Shown here one piece after another: positions 11,071 to 20,979 of a DNA stretch of 64,000 nucleotides. Made by a program: the position numbers and the translations under genes. The stretch is from Diorhabda sublineata (Eukaryota > Arthropoda > Insecta > Coleoptera > Chrysomelidae), in NCBI RefSeq assembly GCF_026230105.1, contig NC_079480.1, forward strand, positions 10,086,488 through 10,150,487, read 5' to 3'. Below the pieces are notes generated by a model. It had not been told where the DNA came from and ran no database searches. It saw only the letters and a program-made list of their open reading frames with translations. Position 1 is the stretch's first letter. Every line of letters begins with the position of its first letter.

Positions 11071-11639
11071 TGCAAAATATATTGCTCGAAAAAAAATATG
11101 CACTTTTAATCCATTAAATCCTTATAATATAATATACTATTTCACTTTTCAAAACTGACAAACATCAAATTAAATAAAAATTAAATGAAATGAAATGAAA
11201 TGAAAGTTCCTGCTTACTTGGTTACAACGCCCAAAATAAGACGTTGCTATCGTTTCTCATTATTTTGTTACTAGTACAATAATGAGTATTCACTATTTTT
11301 TTAGTAAAAGAATAGGTTATTTCTAAGATCTGTGTTGCAGAAAATAATATAGATATTATTATACGCTTGAAGAAAAAATAAATATATACCTGTCAGAAAA
11401 GCTCCACTATGAAAGCGGTCTTTAATGAGATATGGTCCGAATAAATAAATGGAAACTGTTCCAACCCTCTTGAGTGCTTTATAAACTTGAAACTTGATTA
11501 AAGGAAAATATGGAGGATATAGTGAAAAAGAAACAAGCTATGAGGAAGATTACATTCTTCTCCTGTCATTTGACCAAACTAATTCATACCAAATAATTAT
11601 TAATACTAACTACTATTGAATTGACGCCTATTCTGCATA
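11071..11639. other. AT-rich stretch with an (aaatg)n tract
   Basis: Contains about four and a half copies of aaatg at 11183-11206. Nothing else was recognised. Confidence 0.6.
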
Positions 11640-11842
11640 GGCTAATTACTGAAAAAAGTTATTCCTGATAAAAAGTTCTGCATGTTCCAAAAGTTAAATG
11701 GAGCCATCAGATATCAATTTTTTAAAGCAGTATACAAGGTTTGTCAAAAAATTTGAATTTTGTGCAACAGTAAAGTATCTTTATTTTTCACAATTCACAA
11801 AAATGTTATAGAGTAAAGTTGTTTTGAATTAAAAGTTATATT

Positions 11843-11845
<3 letters not shown>

Positions 11846-11886
<41 letters not shown>
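11846..11886. repeat. (AT)n microsatellite
   Basis: About 20 uninterrupted AT dinucleotides lie inside the left TIR of the mariner derivative, making the two TIRs unequal in length. Confidence 0.95.
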
Positions 11887-11889
<3 letters not shown>

Positions 11890-11981
11890 ATTACAGCCAT
11901 TTATTATGAAAATTCAGGTTTTTTGATTATTTACTAATCATTCCGTATGCGGCAGTGAATGTCAGAGTAACATTACAATAA

Positions 11982-12510
11982 AAATGGTGAAGTAACTAAA
12001 TCGTGAAGAAAAAATATAATTTGTGTTAATTATTGGAGACAATTACAAAACACATAGAGAGGCCGCAAATATTTTTCTTCAAACGGAACCGTCTCATTAC
12101 AAAATTGTTGCTGGTGGTCTAACGGTAATCCAAACTTTGTAATAAAAATTCGGAACCAGTATTCTCTTAAAAGGAACGTATGATGTGGTGTGTACAAAAT
12201 TAATTAGTTAAGAAAGTATGACAATTTGGTTCCAACAACACAGTGCTTCCATCTATAGTACATTAAACGTTAGAGTACTTCTTGAAAATATGTTTAATGG
12301 GAAGGTGATTCAAAGGTATTCAAATATTTTTTGGCCTCGTAGGTCTGCTGATTTGACTCCCCTTGACTTTTTTTTCAAGGGGTTACTTAAAATAGCAGGT
12401 TTATCAGCGAGGACCATTTGTTGATGTTGACCATGTGGATAGGATTATTTCTGAAGAATGCCAGAGTTTGACAAAAGAACAATTAAATGTTTACAAAGAG
12501 AAGGTGTAGG
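11982..12510 (+). pseudogene. internally deleted DD41D transposase
   Basis: After a start-like 'aaaaatggtgaag' the frame is soon broken. From 12218 it reads 'MTIWFQQHSASIYSTLNVRV', then 'WPRRSADLTPLDFFFKGLLK'. QQH replaces the family QQD, so the second catalytic aspartate is lost. The spacing from that position to the third Asp (LTPLD) is 41 residues, the DD41D spacing. A shifted frame continues toward the C-terminus (to about 12510). The first Asp block is absent because of the internal deletion. Confidence 0.7.
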
Positions 12511-12895
12511 AAATTGAATTAAAATTTTATTTATGTCGTATGGATTTTTCAATTTCTACAATAAATAATCATTTGCATTCATTACGTATGTAAATTGCAA
12601 GGTTGTTCAAAAATAGTAATAAATAGAAAGGTTATCATAATTTTAACAGGCAAGAGAGATAATTTGTATACAGCCAGAATAATTAATACGGAATGATTAG
12701 TACATATTCACAAAACCTGAATGTTCATAAATCATAATAAATGAATCTTGTACAAGATTCAAATTTTTTGACACACCTCGTATACTGCATTTCAACTTTT
12801 GGACCATGCAGAACTTTTTATCAAAAATAACTTTTTCTCATAAAACCACTAATAAAAAAGTTTTCCATATGTTTCCAACTTAAGTAAACACACTG

Positions 12896-13300
12896 TATAT
12901 ACTTGTTATCAGCTTCTCACTGTAGTAGATATATCAAATTAATCAAACCTTATTCTTAAAACTGTAATTTCTTCAGTTAAGTGTCTCCCGCAATTCCTCC
13001 ATACAGAGTAGGATCAAATAGTAAAGTTGTGACTACTACAAATTCATTATTCTCAGAGTATAAACCTATAATGTTGAAAAGCAATACACTGGAAATACAC
13101 TGAAAATTTGTTACTTTCTTCAGTTAAACTCTGTAGGTTTTTTGTTGTGAATAGTCTAGGTTAAAAGTCAGTTTAAAATGTAAAAATGTGTTTCGATCTT
13201 TATCAAAATATGACTTGACATTTGCGTAATTATATTAATCACTAGATCACCTACAACATGATTGTTGAAATGATAATGAAAAACTCATTTTTTACATACC
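12896..13300. repeat. contains a dispersed PLE-terminal-like repeat (13141-13265)
   Basis: The block 'tttatcaaaatatgacttgac' (one base too long to quote further) and the following 'gtaattatattaatca.tagatcac' are shared almost exactly with 56810-56870, upstream of the large PLE relic. A remnant 'gtgtttcgatc' marks the former hammerhead-like core. The rest of the interval is AT-rich and unremarkable. Confidence 0.55.
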
Positions 13301-13613
13301 TCGGTCGAAAGTACGTACTTTCGTCCCTAGTACCAGGGATGAAAGCTTAACAATTACTTCATATAAGAAGTATGCGCGCGCATTCCACAACAAGGTACGA
13401 ACGTTGAATTTTCGGCCCTACACGTCATGATCCCCGACGCTAAAGTAAATGTTTAGCTTTCGATTCTGCAAAAAAGGACGTACCTGCGACCGTTGTATGA
13501 AAAAAAATACATAGTATACACTACGGGGTACAAAAGTTGAATTTTCGGTCCTGATCGTCAAGTTGCCCTCGGCTTGCCGAAAATTCAACTTTCACTCATT
13601 ATATATATATATA
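13301..13613. repeat. palindrome and repeat cluster beside the intact mariner
   Basis: Contains a perfect 18-bp palindrome 'cgaaagtacgtactttcg' (13306-13323), an inverted pair tccct/aggga (13324-13339), two direct copies of gttgaattttcgg (13403, 13536) and one inverted copy (13577-13589), ending in a (TA)n tract (13601-13613) that served as the mariner target. Probably the end of another, unidentified element. Confidence 0.5.
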
Positions 13614-14934
13614 CAGGGTGCGGCAGCATAACTTCCTTTTTTCAAAAGTTAATAAAACTTATTGTATGAATCAGAAAATTTTTATTCGTTTTTTATAATA
13701 CAGGCACATACATAAAGTTTTGTTTTACTGAGTTTTGAAGATCAAATCAGTTAGGTGACGTCCCCCATTCTCCATACACTGAGTAAACCGATTTCTGGCG
13801 TTTGTCATGACTCTTGCCAGCATAGCAGGCGTTATGTTGGCAATTTCTTCCTGGATGTTCGTCTTCAAATCTTGTAGGGTCCTTGGACGGTTCACATACA
13901 CACGGGATTTCAAAAAACCCCATAGGAAATAATCACAAGGGGTCAAATCGGGAGAGCGGGCTGGCCACTCCAAATCGCCCCTAATTGAGATAAGGCGCTC
14001 TGGGAAGTGTTCCCTCAAAACAGCCATCGATGTTCTTGAAGTGTGTGCCGTTGCTCCGTCTTGTTGGAACCAAGTGTCCCCTAAGTCCAACTCATCTAGC
14101 CGTGGAAAAAAAAATTCCTGTAACATGTTTACATACCGGTGCGAATTCACTGTCACTGTGACTTCATTTTCCTCAAAGAACCAGGGACCAATAATTCCAC
14201 GTGAGTAAATTGCACACCACACTGTGACTTTAGGTGAATGCAAAGGCCGTTGATGCAATTGTCGAGGATTGGTATCAGCCCAGTAGCGCATGTTTTGTTT
14301 GTTTACGGATCCACACAAATGAAAATGGGCTTCATCACTAAAAAAAACAATAGCGTCCTCAGGAACGACTTCCAGAAAAACCTCACACGCGTTCCTCCGA
14401 GAATTGAAGTCACGTTCAGAAAGTTCCTGCACAATTGCCATCTTGTATGGATGAAAATGAAGATCATCATGAAGTATTCTCCTCACAGAACGATCGGAAA
14501 GTCCAAGGGCAGACGCATGTTTGCGCGCAGAACGCCGTGGTGATCGCAACACTGAAGTTCTAACTAACTCAATGTTCTCCGGTGATCTAATGGGCCGAGG
14601 GACTCCAGTTCTTCGTCTTGTCACACTTGCAGTTTGTCTGAACGTAGTGACCCACGTAACAATTGATTTCGGGTCCGGGACAGGGGCCAAGGGGGCTAAA
14701 TTAAAGCGATTCCGAAAGGCGCGCTGGGTTGCGATCACAGAACATCCGCTCGAAAAGTAAACCTCAACGGCAAACGCACGCTCCTCACTGTTCCAACGCA
14801 TGATGGCGACTGAACTGTGCCGGGACAAAACTTTATAGTCCCCCCTCTCGAACGAGACCACTAGCACTCCGTTACGACATCTACCGACTAAATGGCGAAC
14901 TTTTTAAAAAAGGAAGTTATGCTGCCGCACCCTG
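13614..14934 (-). mobile_element. complete DD41D mariner element with intact TIRs
   Basis: The element is 1,321 bp. Ends are 37-bp inverted repeats beginning 'cagggtgcggcagcataact' and differing at one position, flanked on both sides by TA (13612-13613 and 14935-14936), the target duplication of IS630/Tc1/mariner elements. It inserted in a (TA)n tract. It encloses one uninterrupted transposase gene on the minus strand. Intact ends plus an intact ORF point to recent activity, in contrast to the decayed relatives around it. Confidence 0.95.
13725..14801 (-). CDS. DD41D-type mariner transposase (358 aa, apparently intact)
   Basis: Cut-and-paste transposase. The open frame extends upstream to a GTG at 14867, but the first ATG (14801) gives 358 residues and is the likely start. 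Residues 1-125: helix-turn-helix DNA-binding region, with a basic linker 'TRRRTGVPRP' near 61-70. Catalytic triad: D156 in 'FFSDEAHFHL', D248 in 'WFQQDGATAHTS', D290 in 'SPDLTPCDYFLWG'. Exactly 41 residues lie between the second and third Asp, which places it in the DD41D group (rosa/Visitor type) of Tc1/mariner. The C-terminus 'GFLKSRVYVNRP' matches all relics in the window. Stop is TAA; a minus-strand AATAAA lies about 40 bases downstream (13686-13681), inside the element. No frameshift or missing key residue was seen. Confidence 0.95.
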   Translation of the reverse strand: MRWNSEERAFAVEVYFSSGCSVIATQRAFRNRFNLAPLAPVPDPKSIVTWVTTFRQTASVTRRRTGVPRPIRSPENIELVRTSVLRSPRRSARKHASALGLSDRSVRRILHDDLHFHPYKMAIVQELSERDFNSRRNACEVFLEVVPEDAIVFFSDEAHFHLCGSVNKQNMRYWADTNPRQLHQRPLHSPKVTVWCAIYSRGIIGPWFFEENEVTVTVNSHRYVNMLQEFFFPRLDELDLGDTWFQQDGATAHTSRTSMAVLREHFPERLISIRGDLEWPARSPDLTPCDYFLWGFLKSRVYVNRPRTLQDLKTNIQEEIANITPAMLARVMTNARNRFTQCMENGGRHLTDLIFKTQ

Positions 14935-15599
14935 TATTATAAACTAGAAAAATTAACTATTCCTTAGTTGTTACATTTTAATAGTTATTTGTATGTCAAG
15001 GAGTGAAAGTGCAGCAAAGTAGTATTTCAGCCGCGGCATGTTCAAGATTTTTTAGAGGACGCATAAGATCCAAAACTTTTTCAATTGCACTGAGGAAAGA
15101 AAATAAATAATAGAGAATTATAAATATTTTATTTATTTCTTTATTTCTTCGGTGAGATCAGGTGACGTGGATACGAGTAACTCTTCATTGCTGATGTTTT
15201 CTTTTTCATCATCATTCATTGTTATTCATTAATTAAGACAAAACTTCGGATAAAACAAATAGTTTCAGAAAATTAAAAATTTAATGTTATGCAAAATTAT
15301 CGAGGTGAAACTGTCAACTATCACAATGAAGAGGCTAGAGTCACATTTAAGGAAGTTAAAGTTGTCTACTCCAGAGCGTCCCGAAAGTGTTTTGCAGTAC
15401 ACTTTCACTATATGAAACACTTAAAACGTAACTTTCAGCTAAAGAACTATAAATTTTATGAATTTAATTCTAAGTTGAAATTTGTGAAACCGTTGATGAT
15501 ATTCATACTGAACACACTGTTTACACTAGCACTACATCAACCAATAACACTGAGGTAAACTAAAACCTATTGCCTATCTATCTAATGGATCACTTTGAA
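14935..15599. other. AT-rich stretch
   Basis: An 89-codon plus frame at 15289-15558 has no recognisable motif. The string 'gaacacactgtttacactag' near 15508 resembles the PLE terminal segment at 2559, so part of this interval may be PLE-derived. Confidence 0.45.
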
Positions 15600-15925
15600 A
15601 AGTTAATTAAGTTTCAATATTTTCCCAGGGTATGGTACAAATATGTGGATGATATTTTAGCCATATTCAATACGAAAAAGGCAATTTATTTTCCACTAAC
15701 GTCGAAAGATACAATAAGAATGGTACTTTAATTGAGGATGTTGCTGTACTCAATGGTTGATAAAAGAATTGTAGGTAGATCAATTAACAGTTGTTGTTTT
15801 GACGTAGATGAAACCACTCTTATTAAAAATCAAAATTAATAACAAGAAAAATTTGCTCTGATACCTTTCAATCTTATTTATACAAAAGGGTTGGAAGGAA
15901 TTTTTAACAAAGTAAGTTTAAAATA
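15600..15925 (+). pseudogene. Penelope-like reverse transcriptase fragment
   Basis: One frame reads 'FPRVWYKYVDDILAIFNTKK', containing the catalytic YVDD box in the W(Y/F).YVDD(I/V).A. context characteristic of Penelope-like elements. Further on, 'LIYTKGLEGIFNKVS' resembles the PLE thumb block (YVKG..E.I.....). Frameshifts separate the pieces, and upstream RT motifs and the GIY-YIG domain are absent. Confidence 0.6.
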
Positions 15926-16182
15926 GTTTTTTAATTACTTTTTATTAAAAAAATAGTCTAGAGTTCAAATTCCCTCAATGCTAAAAGAGATTTTTGAAAA
16001 TTATTAGTTCTGAATATCAGGTGATGCCCCTTTTTTCTTTAACAATATTCAGGCTAGATCCCGTGCGGATGCCAAGCCAATGTAAAAAAATAAAAAATTT
16101 AAATCACATACCTTAAAATTACTTAGTGCTAGATTAATACGTCAAGCTACCCTGTATCGTAAGTTTTAAGTTTTGAATAATG
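15926..16182. other. AT-rich short interval
   Basis: Nothing recognised. Confidence 0.5.
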
Positions 16183-16382
16183 CTAATGATCTTCACAATA
16201 AAACCAATTACTTATATCTGATGAAACTGTATTCCTTTTATCATCCCTTTCCATTGCATCACACCATTTTTCCATAATTTTTCTTTATTAGAAAGACTTA
16301 AAAATACTTTATTTGGTGTAATAATAGTGGTATTAGTACACTTTGGTACACAATATTCAAAACTAAACCTTTGTCGATCCAT
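16183..16382 (-). pseudogene. THAP zinc-finger domain, frameshifted relic
   Basis: Minus strand from an ATG at 16382: 'MDRQRFSFEYCVPKCTNTT' then 'TPNKVFLSLSNKEK', the first half of a THAP domain with its C-x-x-x-C pair (YCVPKC). A +1 shift near 16265 restores the second half, 'MEKWCDAMERDDKRNT', then 'NWFYCEDH' and an immediate stop at 16183. THAP fingers bind DNA through C-x(2-4)-C-x(35-50)-C-x2-H, and the last C-x2-H is the CEDH here. Such domains occur in P-element transposases and host regulators. The frameshift, stop and absence of any following catalytic region make this a relic. Confidence 0.75.
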
Positions 16383-16781
16383 GTTCCATATCCTGACAAT
16401 AAAACGACTAATACGACACGATGCGATAAGATGGTAAAACAAAACAACGTAGTGCCAAGCTGCTGGTTGGTGACGTAAGCAAGTGATTAGTGCTTGCAAG
16501 AAAAACTGAAGGCTAAATAAGAAAATTCCGCTTTTAAAAATTTATAACGTGCGGTAGATTACAAAATTTATGTTACGACGTGCCCAAACATTTAATAATA
16601 GAAACCCGACATGGTTTTCAGACCCATTGTTTGGTGACCCTACACTGTAATTTTTTTGTTAAAATTATCATTATTTTGCTAAACATATGATGGCTAAAAT
16701 TACTAATCAGTGTATAAGAATTCAAACTATAATCTAGTCTAGACAATAACCATTTTCTCGTGTATTTATCCCATACAGCAC
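16383..16781. other. AT-rich stretch
   Basis: Nothing recognised. Confidence 0.55.
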
Positions 16782-18024
16782 CGATTTTCATGAAAATTTG
16801 GATATAGGTTCTATTTTAAAATCTATCCTGTGCCAAGGGCTGCTTTTTCTCTAGGGGTGAACACAACCCCATCTCAGGGGTGAAAAATTTTTCACTGTAA
16901 ATCGATAAATTGACTCATTCTAACCAACTTTTGTTGTATGTTTTCGAGTTATTTGCGATTGAAATTATTATTTTTAATTTAAAAAAAAATAACACGTTTT
17001 CGGATGGTATTTCGCGAATAACTCAAGATATATGCATTTCATCAAAGAATCTGTAGAAAGCTTATAAAAAAAATCGTGTATTTATGAAATTTGCAGACCC
17101 AATATAAACGGAGCTATTGCTTGTTAAAAATTGATTTGTATTTTCAAACGCCAAAATGGAAAGTTTCTACGTACAATAACCAAAACCTAATGCATTTTTC
17201 GTGGAAAACTCATACAACGTTTTTTAAAGTACTTTAAAGAACCTTTACTTTTATTTTTTACAGTTCCTATCATCAAAACTGAGCGAGTTATAAAGAGAAT
17301 CATCCTCTGTTCCCCCTATTTGAAGAAAAAACGTTGCCACTATAGAATTCACTTTATTTATACTATTTAAAGTACTTATTTTTGAAAAAAGTTGAGCGTG
17401 AAGTGAGAAAATAATTTTCCTAATTCAGCAAAAAATGGTTTTTTTCAAAACTATTGATAATACGTAAAATTATTTAGAATTGTAGATTTTTCTTTTTTGG
17501 AAAATTTGGCGTTTTATTTTTTGTGGGTAAAAATTGAGTGAGATAAGGCCGTTTAAAGTTGGTGTACGTTCGCAAAGAGTACCTTTTTTGATCTCTTTAG
17601 CATGAACCTTTTTAAAAATGATAACTGAAAAAAAATTTAATTTGGATAGCTTCTATCTCTAAAACAAACTACAAAATCTTTTCTTTAAGGACTTGATTGC
17701 TTGAAAACTAAGCAAGTTATGGGGAAAAAGCACATTAGGTGATGCATATTATTATCTATTGATGAATACACATTTCTATATACTTTTCGAATGACCACTA
17801 TTTTATGGGTGGCTTTAAGAGCTCAAAACTATTTAATAGATCTGAAATTTTTTATCGACGTTAATTTAAAATATACAGATAACTGTACGCTCGAAACTAG
17901 TATTTTATTAATTTTTGCGATTGGGGGTAGTTTTCACCCCTAATAAATAGAAATAAACCCCAGGAATTGGCTCAACTTTGAAGAAGAGTGAATAGAACCT
18001 AAATCCAAATTTTCATGAAAATCG
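16782..18024. mobile_element. non-coding TIR element, 1.24 kb
   Basis: The two ends are inverted copies: 'cgattttcatgaaaatttgg' at 16782 and its reverse complement ending at 18024. Similarity continues inward through 'ggttctatt' and 'aggggtgaa' blocks, about 95 bp per side. No open frame of note lies inside. The interior repeats short motifs around (c/g)gagttat (16948, 17283 region, inverted 17013-17020, 17710-17716). Family unknown; a non-autonomous DNA transposon is the simplest reading. Target duplication could not be fixed. Confidence 0.6.
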
Positions 18025-18749
18025 ATATTGGATAATCAGTCAAATAACTGCTTAATAACATGTTAATTATTATTTTTTAATGATATCTGTCATAATGGGT
18101 GTCAATAGACATTCATTTAACTGATATAAATATGATTGTCCGGTTTGTCCGAATAATTGATATAATTAATATAATAATTGTTACCTTTTAAAATATCTAT
18201 TGGAAAACACCATATGTATCAAAACAAAACGTTTTTTACTTACCATATTTTATGAAGATTTTTATAAATTACAAATTCTTTACGTAAAGAAAAACGTTAC
18301 ATTACGGTGCTTTCAAACGAATCGAATGAAATTGGTTAAACAATAAAAAACTTTTTTTTGTTCTTTTTTTTTCCATTAACAAATATTGCTTTAAGAATAA
18401 GTATAGCCAGGATACTGTGACATTAAACTGTGATTAATTTAATTTGTAAAACCATATCTTACTATAACTGTTTCATCAACTTCAGTGGTAGAGAGAGGAA
18501 TTTTTTCCGAAGGATTGCATGATTTAATTAAAAAGACAAAATTATTTGTGAGTGAAAGAGAAAATATGAAGTTAATAATTCTATTGAAAAATGTTAAAGT
18601 AAGACACTATGTTGCCCTAGTCAAATAAATTGAGTGTATATGTTTCCAGAATATAAGCCAGATAATGAACAGAATGTTTTATATGTAAAATTTCATGGAT
18701 GGTCTTCTATCAGCTATTGCTATATCTCTTCTACAGCTTAGTGAACGTA
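18025..18749. other. AT-rich non-coding stretch
   Basis: Nothing recognised. Confidence 0.6.
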
Positions 18750-18856
18750 AAGCTGTGTCCACACCATGTACACACTAAGGCAATCGAATCGAGAGTAGAA
18801 GGGTGGACGACGTGACGTTCGATATTGTCGATCGACATAATGTGGAGACACAGCTA
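18750..18856. mobile_element. short hairpin MITE
   Basis: A 107-bp element whose ends, 'agctgtgtccacaccatg' and 'cataatgtggagacacagct', are inverted repeats, with a GC-richer core and the palindrome gtcgatcgac in the middle. Length and fold fit a palindromic MITE; the parent family is not apparent. Confidence 0.6.
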
Positions 18857-18929
18857 AATATACCAAGAATAAAAGTGAAAACAGAATTTAACTGAAATTA
18901 TGCAATCTTAACTTAGTGGAGCTAAGTTG

Positions 18930-19465
18930 ACACATCTCTTCTCATAATATATATATGAGATGAGCTCCTCGTCTATTTTCTAAATAATGAGGTGTCTGCC
19001 CTATGTACACAGCGTCACAATGTCACAATTAGTACAAGGATTTATGTATAATATTACTTCTTTTGTTTTTTGATGTTTTCGATTTCAATTTAATTAAATA
19101 TTTGGATAACGTATTATGTCCTTTATGACTTTACTAATATCATATCAAAAGTTGTTGGAAAAGTCCTTGTACATATGGTAAGGAAAAATGTCTTATGTTT
19201 TAATGTTTCGTTTCTGTTCTGTTTTTTAATTGATTGTAGTGTCTGTTTATCCTTTTCTTGAATATGTTGTTTATCATTTTTTCCGGATAATTATTTTCTT
19301 TCAATGCTGTTTTTGCTTTTTGAATAACTAAGCATGTGATGATAGTTGGATAGATCTATCAGCCAAACTTATTATCACTGATCTTTTTTGTGACATAGGA
19401 TGACACGAATTGGAGTTCAAATATCTTAAGGACCAAGTTGGTTTCGTATACCAATTTGTTCTTTT
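18930..19465 (-). mobile_element. Penelope-like element relic (RT thumb to GIY-YIG)
   Basis: Minus strand from 19465: 'NWYTKPTWSLRYLNSNSCHP' and 'RSVIISLADRSIQLS', the PLE block that follows the YVDD box. Further down, 'DAVYIGQTPHYLENR' is the YIG half of the GIY-YIG endonuclease. At nucleotide level it is closely similar to the copy at 57580-58330, which allows the nested insertion there to be mapped. Stops and frameshifts are present; the 5' two thirds are missing. Confidence 0.75.
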
Positions 19466-20455
19466 GTTCTAAACAGAGAAAAATCATTTCCGTCCAATCA
19501 AATTGGAATAATCCTCAACATGGTCCGCCACTGACGACATACATCTTGATTATGGTAATAAAAGATTAAATTATTGTGTGAAACAAATATTATATTATGG
19601 TTTCCTTAAGTACATGACATTGAAAGTTCGTATAATAAAGTTCTTCCAATATTATAATTTGTTATTATGATTATCAGTTTTTTGTACTTGGAAAGTACAT
19701 GAACAGATACGAAAATATATTCCAAAATAAATTATTAATTAATTGGACTAATATATTCAATAACTGTAATTGTTCATATTTTATATACATATTTTAAAAT
19801 GTATTCATGAAATATACTGTTAATTTATGATGAATACAGGTTTGAACACAAGTTAATTTCTAGTTACAGAAATATAGTCAGTCAATGTTAATAATAACAA
19901 TGTTTTTAAAATTATTAAGCTAAAGTTGAATTTTGGTAGTATGAAAAATTTATTCAAATTTTTTTGGCCACATAGGTAATCAAAATATACTCAAAATCAT
20001 GTACACTTGCACCCGCATTGCATAATTATTTGTCTACGTAGTGCCTAATTTAAATTTTGAATATTCCAGCCATCAAAAATATACGAGAGGTATTCAAAAA
20101 TAAAAATACATTATATAGAAGCATTGAAATTAATGTCTACTTTGACGTAGTACTAAAAAAAACAATTTATGTTAGAAAGCAAACACGTTTTTTTTATATA
20201 TTCCCATTATATACTGTAATATTCTTTTGGGATGATAGTATCAGTAATGAATATTTAAATATAATATATTAATTAATTAATCAATATTTCTATCAAAGTT
20301 AATTTGAATATTGAATTTTGAATTCCATGAGATTAAAAATTTTTATAAGCCTTAATAATATAAAAATCACCGGAAATCTTAATTAATTATTATATGTAAA
20401 ATTTTATTATTTTTATATATTTATACATATTTCTTATATTGTATTTGACCATAAT
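19466..20455. other. AT-rich non-coding stretch
   Basis: Nothing recognised; the 71-codon frame at 20057-20272 is AT-driven. Confidence 0.6.
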
Positions 20456-20463
20456 TTCAGTCT

Positions 20464-20497
20464 CAGACGATGAATACATAAGTATTCGAAAGCTCGG
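20464..20497 (+). ncRNA. hammerhead-like core
   Basis: cagacga (20464-20470, one base off CUGANGA), a perfect 6-bp stem II gaatac/gtattc (20472-20477 with 20482-20487), then gaaa (20488-20491), a palindromic agct and the UC dinucleotide at 20494-20495. No convincing stem I is present. Resembles the decayed PLE terminal ribozymes seen elsewhere in the window. Confidence 0.35.
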
Positions 20498-20519
20498 ATA
20501 ATATATTGAAGTTAGTCCA

Positions 20520-20815
20520 CCTTGGTATTTCCTTGCCACGCTCCCAATAAAAAACTACTTTTGTCATAATCAGATTTAGCAGTAGCATCTTCGCTAGAAC
20601 CATAACTAATTTCAATGTAATTATCCAGAAGATTTCACTTATCCTGCTCTTTTTCTTTATTAAACGACAAATGACCTGTTAGGTTATATCTTCCAAAGTT
20701 ATTCGTTTACGTCCTTTGATCTCAGCGCTCGAAGTTTTAATAAAATTTATTCCATCACTTGTTTTAATTATTCTGTACATACCTTTGTGAACTCAAATTC
20801 AGACATTTCTTTTTA
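20520..20815 (-). pseudogene. unassigned degraded coding segment
   Basis: Minus strand. One frame reads 'MYRIIKTSDGINFIKTSSAE' followed by IKGRKRITLEDIT and a stop. A second frame continues 'GHLSFNKEKEQDK', stop, 'LLDNYIEISYGSSED' and 'ATAKSDYDKSSFLL'. The charged, serine-rich composition is coding-like. The segment abuts the hammerhead-like core, so it may belong to a retroelement, but the family was not recognised. Confidence 0.35.
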
Positions 20816-20979
20816 TTATGCGTTTAATTTTTACTAATTACATTTCTATTTATCGTTAACGATAACATTATAAAACAAAATTATTTAATTTACGACGACA
20901 ATGGTAATCTCGTCTATTATCTACTGTAAGACAAAGATATAAACTACAGCCATGGCAGTACCTTTAAGTTGAATCATAG

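Larger units (their letters stand above)
11640..12895 (+). mobile_element. DD41D-type mariner derivative with long TIRs and internal deletion
   Basis: The right end is '...cacactg' at 12895 followed by TA. Reading inward it is the inverted match of the left side through several blocks: 'gataaaaagttctgcatg' (11668-11685), 'gtcaaaaaatttgaat' (11743-11758) and 'ttactaatcattccgta' (11932-11948), so each TIR spans well over 200 bp. The outermost left end is not recognisable and may be truncated near 11640. The internal region encodes a transposase start (about 11982) joined to the D2-D3 part, so most of the middle is deleted. Confidence 0.65.

Noticed and set aside
14238..14760. Plus-strand open frames of 101 and 79 codons
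   Set aside because: They lie antisense to the intact mariner transposase and are shadows of it.
13725..14867. Longer 380-residue transposase starting at 14867
   Set aside because: That start is GTG; the first ATG, at 14801, fits the family N-terminus and gives 358 residues.
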